From Deltaproteobacteria bacterium (GTDB taxonomy: Bacteria > Desulfobacterota > Desulfobacteria > Desulfobacterales > SURF-15), in contig JAHEHB010000102.1 in NCBI GenBank assembly GCA_024644775.1, positions 1 to 14,241 on the forward strand: 14,241 bases of DNA, in the 5' to 3' direction. The notes under the pieces are model-generated. The model saw only the letters and a program-made list of their open reading frames with translations. It was not told the origin of the DNA and ran no database searches. Within the stretch, counting starts at the first letter, position 1, and each line of letters opens with the position of its first letter. Of this stretch, positions 13,013-14,241 are shown one piece after another. The position numbers and the translations under genes are program-made.

Positions 13013-13043
13013 AATACTCTCGCCGAGGGAATGGCAGACGACA

Positions 13044-14241
13044 TTGGTAAAAGCAACTTCCAAATTCAATCTGTTTTATGGCTGGTATATCCTGGCGGCT
13101 TCCTTCTTTCTCCTCTTTTTCCAATCCGGTGCCCGTTTTTCTTTCGGTGTAATGTTCAAACCGATGATTGCGGAACTCGGTTGGGATCGGGCGTCGATGT
13201 CTTTCGCCTTTTTTTTGAACATGGCTTTTTTTGCGGTGACCATGAGTATCGGCGGAAGGCTTTATGATCGCTATGGCCCGAAGTGGGTCATTTTCTCATC
13301 GACAGTGCTTCTTTCCGCAGGCTACATTGGCATTTCTTTTATAGATTCCCTCTGGCAATTCCATATTTTCTATGGCGTTATTGTCGGTATCGGTCTGGGA
13401 GGCGCGTCGGTGCCGATCATTGCCGCTGTGATCAGCAAATGGTTTGAAAAAAGCCGGGGCCTCACCATCAGCCTGGCGATTTCCGGAAACTGTATCGGAC
13501 AATTTGTGCTGGTTCCGCTGGTTGCCGTTTTGGTCCTAAAATTGGGTTGGAGGCAATCGCATCTTATCATCGGTATGGTTCTTTTGGCGATCAATACCGT
13601 CATCGTTCTGGCGGTAATCAAGGGTGAACCAAAAGATCTCGGATTGAAACCATTTGGCTACCCATCTGGCTATGAAGATCAACAATCTGCGGCCGGAAAC
13701 AGGAAGCAAGATGTAAATGCCCCAGCCTCAAAGGATCTCAATCTTCAACAGGCGAGGCGCACCACTTCTTTCTGGTTCTTTTTAATGATGATGTTCATAT
13801 GCGGCAGCGGCGATTTTCTGGTCACCACCCACCTGATTCCCATGGTGACTGACTTTGATATTTCCGCCACCACTGCCGCCAATATGCTGGCCTGGTTTGG
13901 CCTGTTGAGCATGGGCGGCATCCTGATTGCCGGTCCGGCTTCGGACCGCATCGGAAACAAAATTCCCATTGCCCTCACGTTTGTGTTGCGGCTTTTCTTA
14001 TTTCTGCTGATTTTAAAGTATCAAAACCTATTCTCATTTTATATCTTCGCCATTGTTTTCGGCTTTACTTTTTTAGTCACCGCCCCTCTGAACACCACTT
14101 TGGCCGGAAAACTATATGGATTCCGCCACATCGGACTGATTTCAGGTTTTAGCACAACGGTTCACCACCTGGGCGGCGGTTTCTGGGCATACATGGGAGG
14201 ATTAATGTTTGATAGGACAGGCAGCTACAAAATGATGTTTA
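13044..14241 (+). CDS. Major facilitator superfamily transporter (partial)
   Basis: About 399 residues are visible with no stop at the right edge. The first helix begins FYGWYILAASFFLLFFQSGA, the usual opening of oxalate/formate- and monocarboxylate-type MFS carriers. The loop after helix 2 reads GGRLYDRYGPKW, the MFS signature G-x-L-x-D-R-x-G. A repeat of it, AGPASDRIGNK, follows in the second half. About 11 membrane helices can be counted, with a hydrophilic central loop around residues 200-230. The start is uncertain: an in-frame TGA at 12987 bounds it, and no ATG follows before the first helix. I chose the TTG at 13044 (MVKATSKFNLFYGW), with GAGGGA 13 bases upstream, which is rather far. 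The substrate is probably an organic anion. Confidence 0.88.
   Translation, partial: MVKATSKFNLFYGWYILAASFFLLFFQSGARFSFGVMFKPMIAELGWDRASMSFAFFLNMAFFAVTMSIGGRLYDRYGPKWVIFSSTVLLSAGYIGISFIDSLWQFHIFYGVIVGIGLGGASVPIIAAVISKWFEKSRGLTISLAISGNCIGQFVLVPLVAVLVLKLGWRQSHLIIGMVLLAINTVIVLAVIKGEPKDLGLKPFGYPSGYEDQQSAAGNRKQDVNAPASKDLNLQQARRTTSFWFFLMMMFICGSGDFLVTTHLIPMVTDFDISATTAANMLAWFGLLSMGGILIAGPASDRIGNKIPIALTFVLRLFLFLLILKYQNLFSFYIFAIVFGFTFLVTAPLNTTLAGKLYGFRHIGLISGFSTTVHHLGGGFWAYMGGLMFDRTGSYKMMF

Overview
The window has a bacterial gene layout with mid-range GC: short operons, a Shine-Dalgarno site before most genes, and some GTG/TTG starts. The mix is a TRAP carboxylate transporter, a pyrrolysine-free relative of monomethylamine methyltransferase, a single-cluster ferredoxin and a queuosine-mannosyltransferase-like protein. 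This suggests an anaerobe of the Desulfobacterota/deltaproteobacterial kind, but that placement is inference only. No rRNA, tRNA, CRISPR array or insertion sequence was seen.

Region 1 (1-6082) looks like one regulated catabolic locus. On the minus strand, a single open frame runs from 1480 off the left edge and joins a complete IclR-type regulator to an SMP-30/gluconolactonase propeller. Upstream of it is a frameshifted, truncated small gene (1803-1484). Divergent from these, on the plus strand, are a three-gene TRAP transporter (dctP, dctQ, dctM) and a beta-hydroxyacid dehydrogenase. The intergenic region holds a perfect TTGTGA-N5-TCACAA palindrome over the likely -10 of the TRAP promoter and a TCCA-N5-TGGA element just ahead of the regulator gene. 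The likely job is import of an organic acid (possibly a sugar acid), oxidation or reduction by the dehydrogenase, and control by a regulator whose fused propeller may sense a related lactone or acid.

Region 2 (6083-9698) has an MtmB-family methyltransferase on the minus strand, read without any in-frame stop and carrying no pyrrolysine. It diverges from a creatininase-family amidohydrolase, which is followed by a flavin nitroreductase-fold protein that keeps the FMN-binding and halotyrosine-binding residues of iodotyrosine deiodinase. No corrinoid protein or reactivating enzyme is in the window.

Region 3 (9699-11324) is decayed. It holds an alpha/beta-hydrolase gene and a second beta-hydroxyacid dehydrogenase gene, tail to tail. 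Each keeps its start and its C-terminal end but has lost the middle. The surrounding 400-500-base stretches hold only short open pieces in changing frames.

Region 4 (11325-14241, plus strand) has a DUF3524/QTMAN-type glycosyltransferase, a 64-residue ferredoxin with Asp in place of one cluster cysteine, a doubtful small ORF, and a major facilitator superfamily transporter cut by the right edge.
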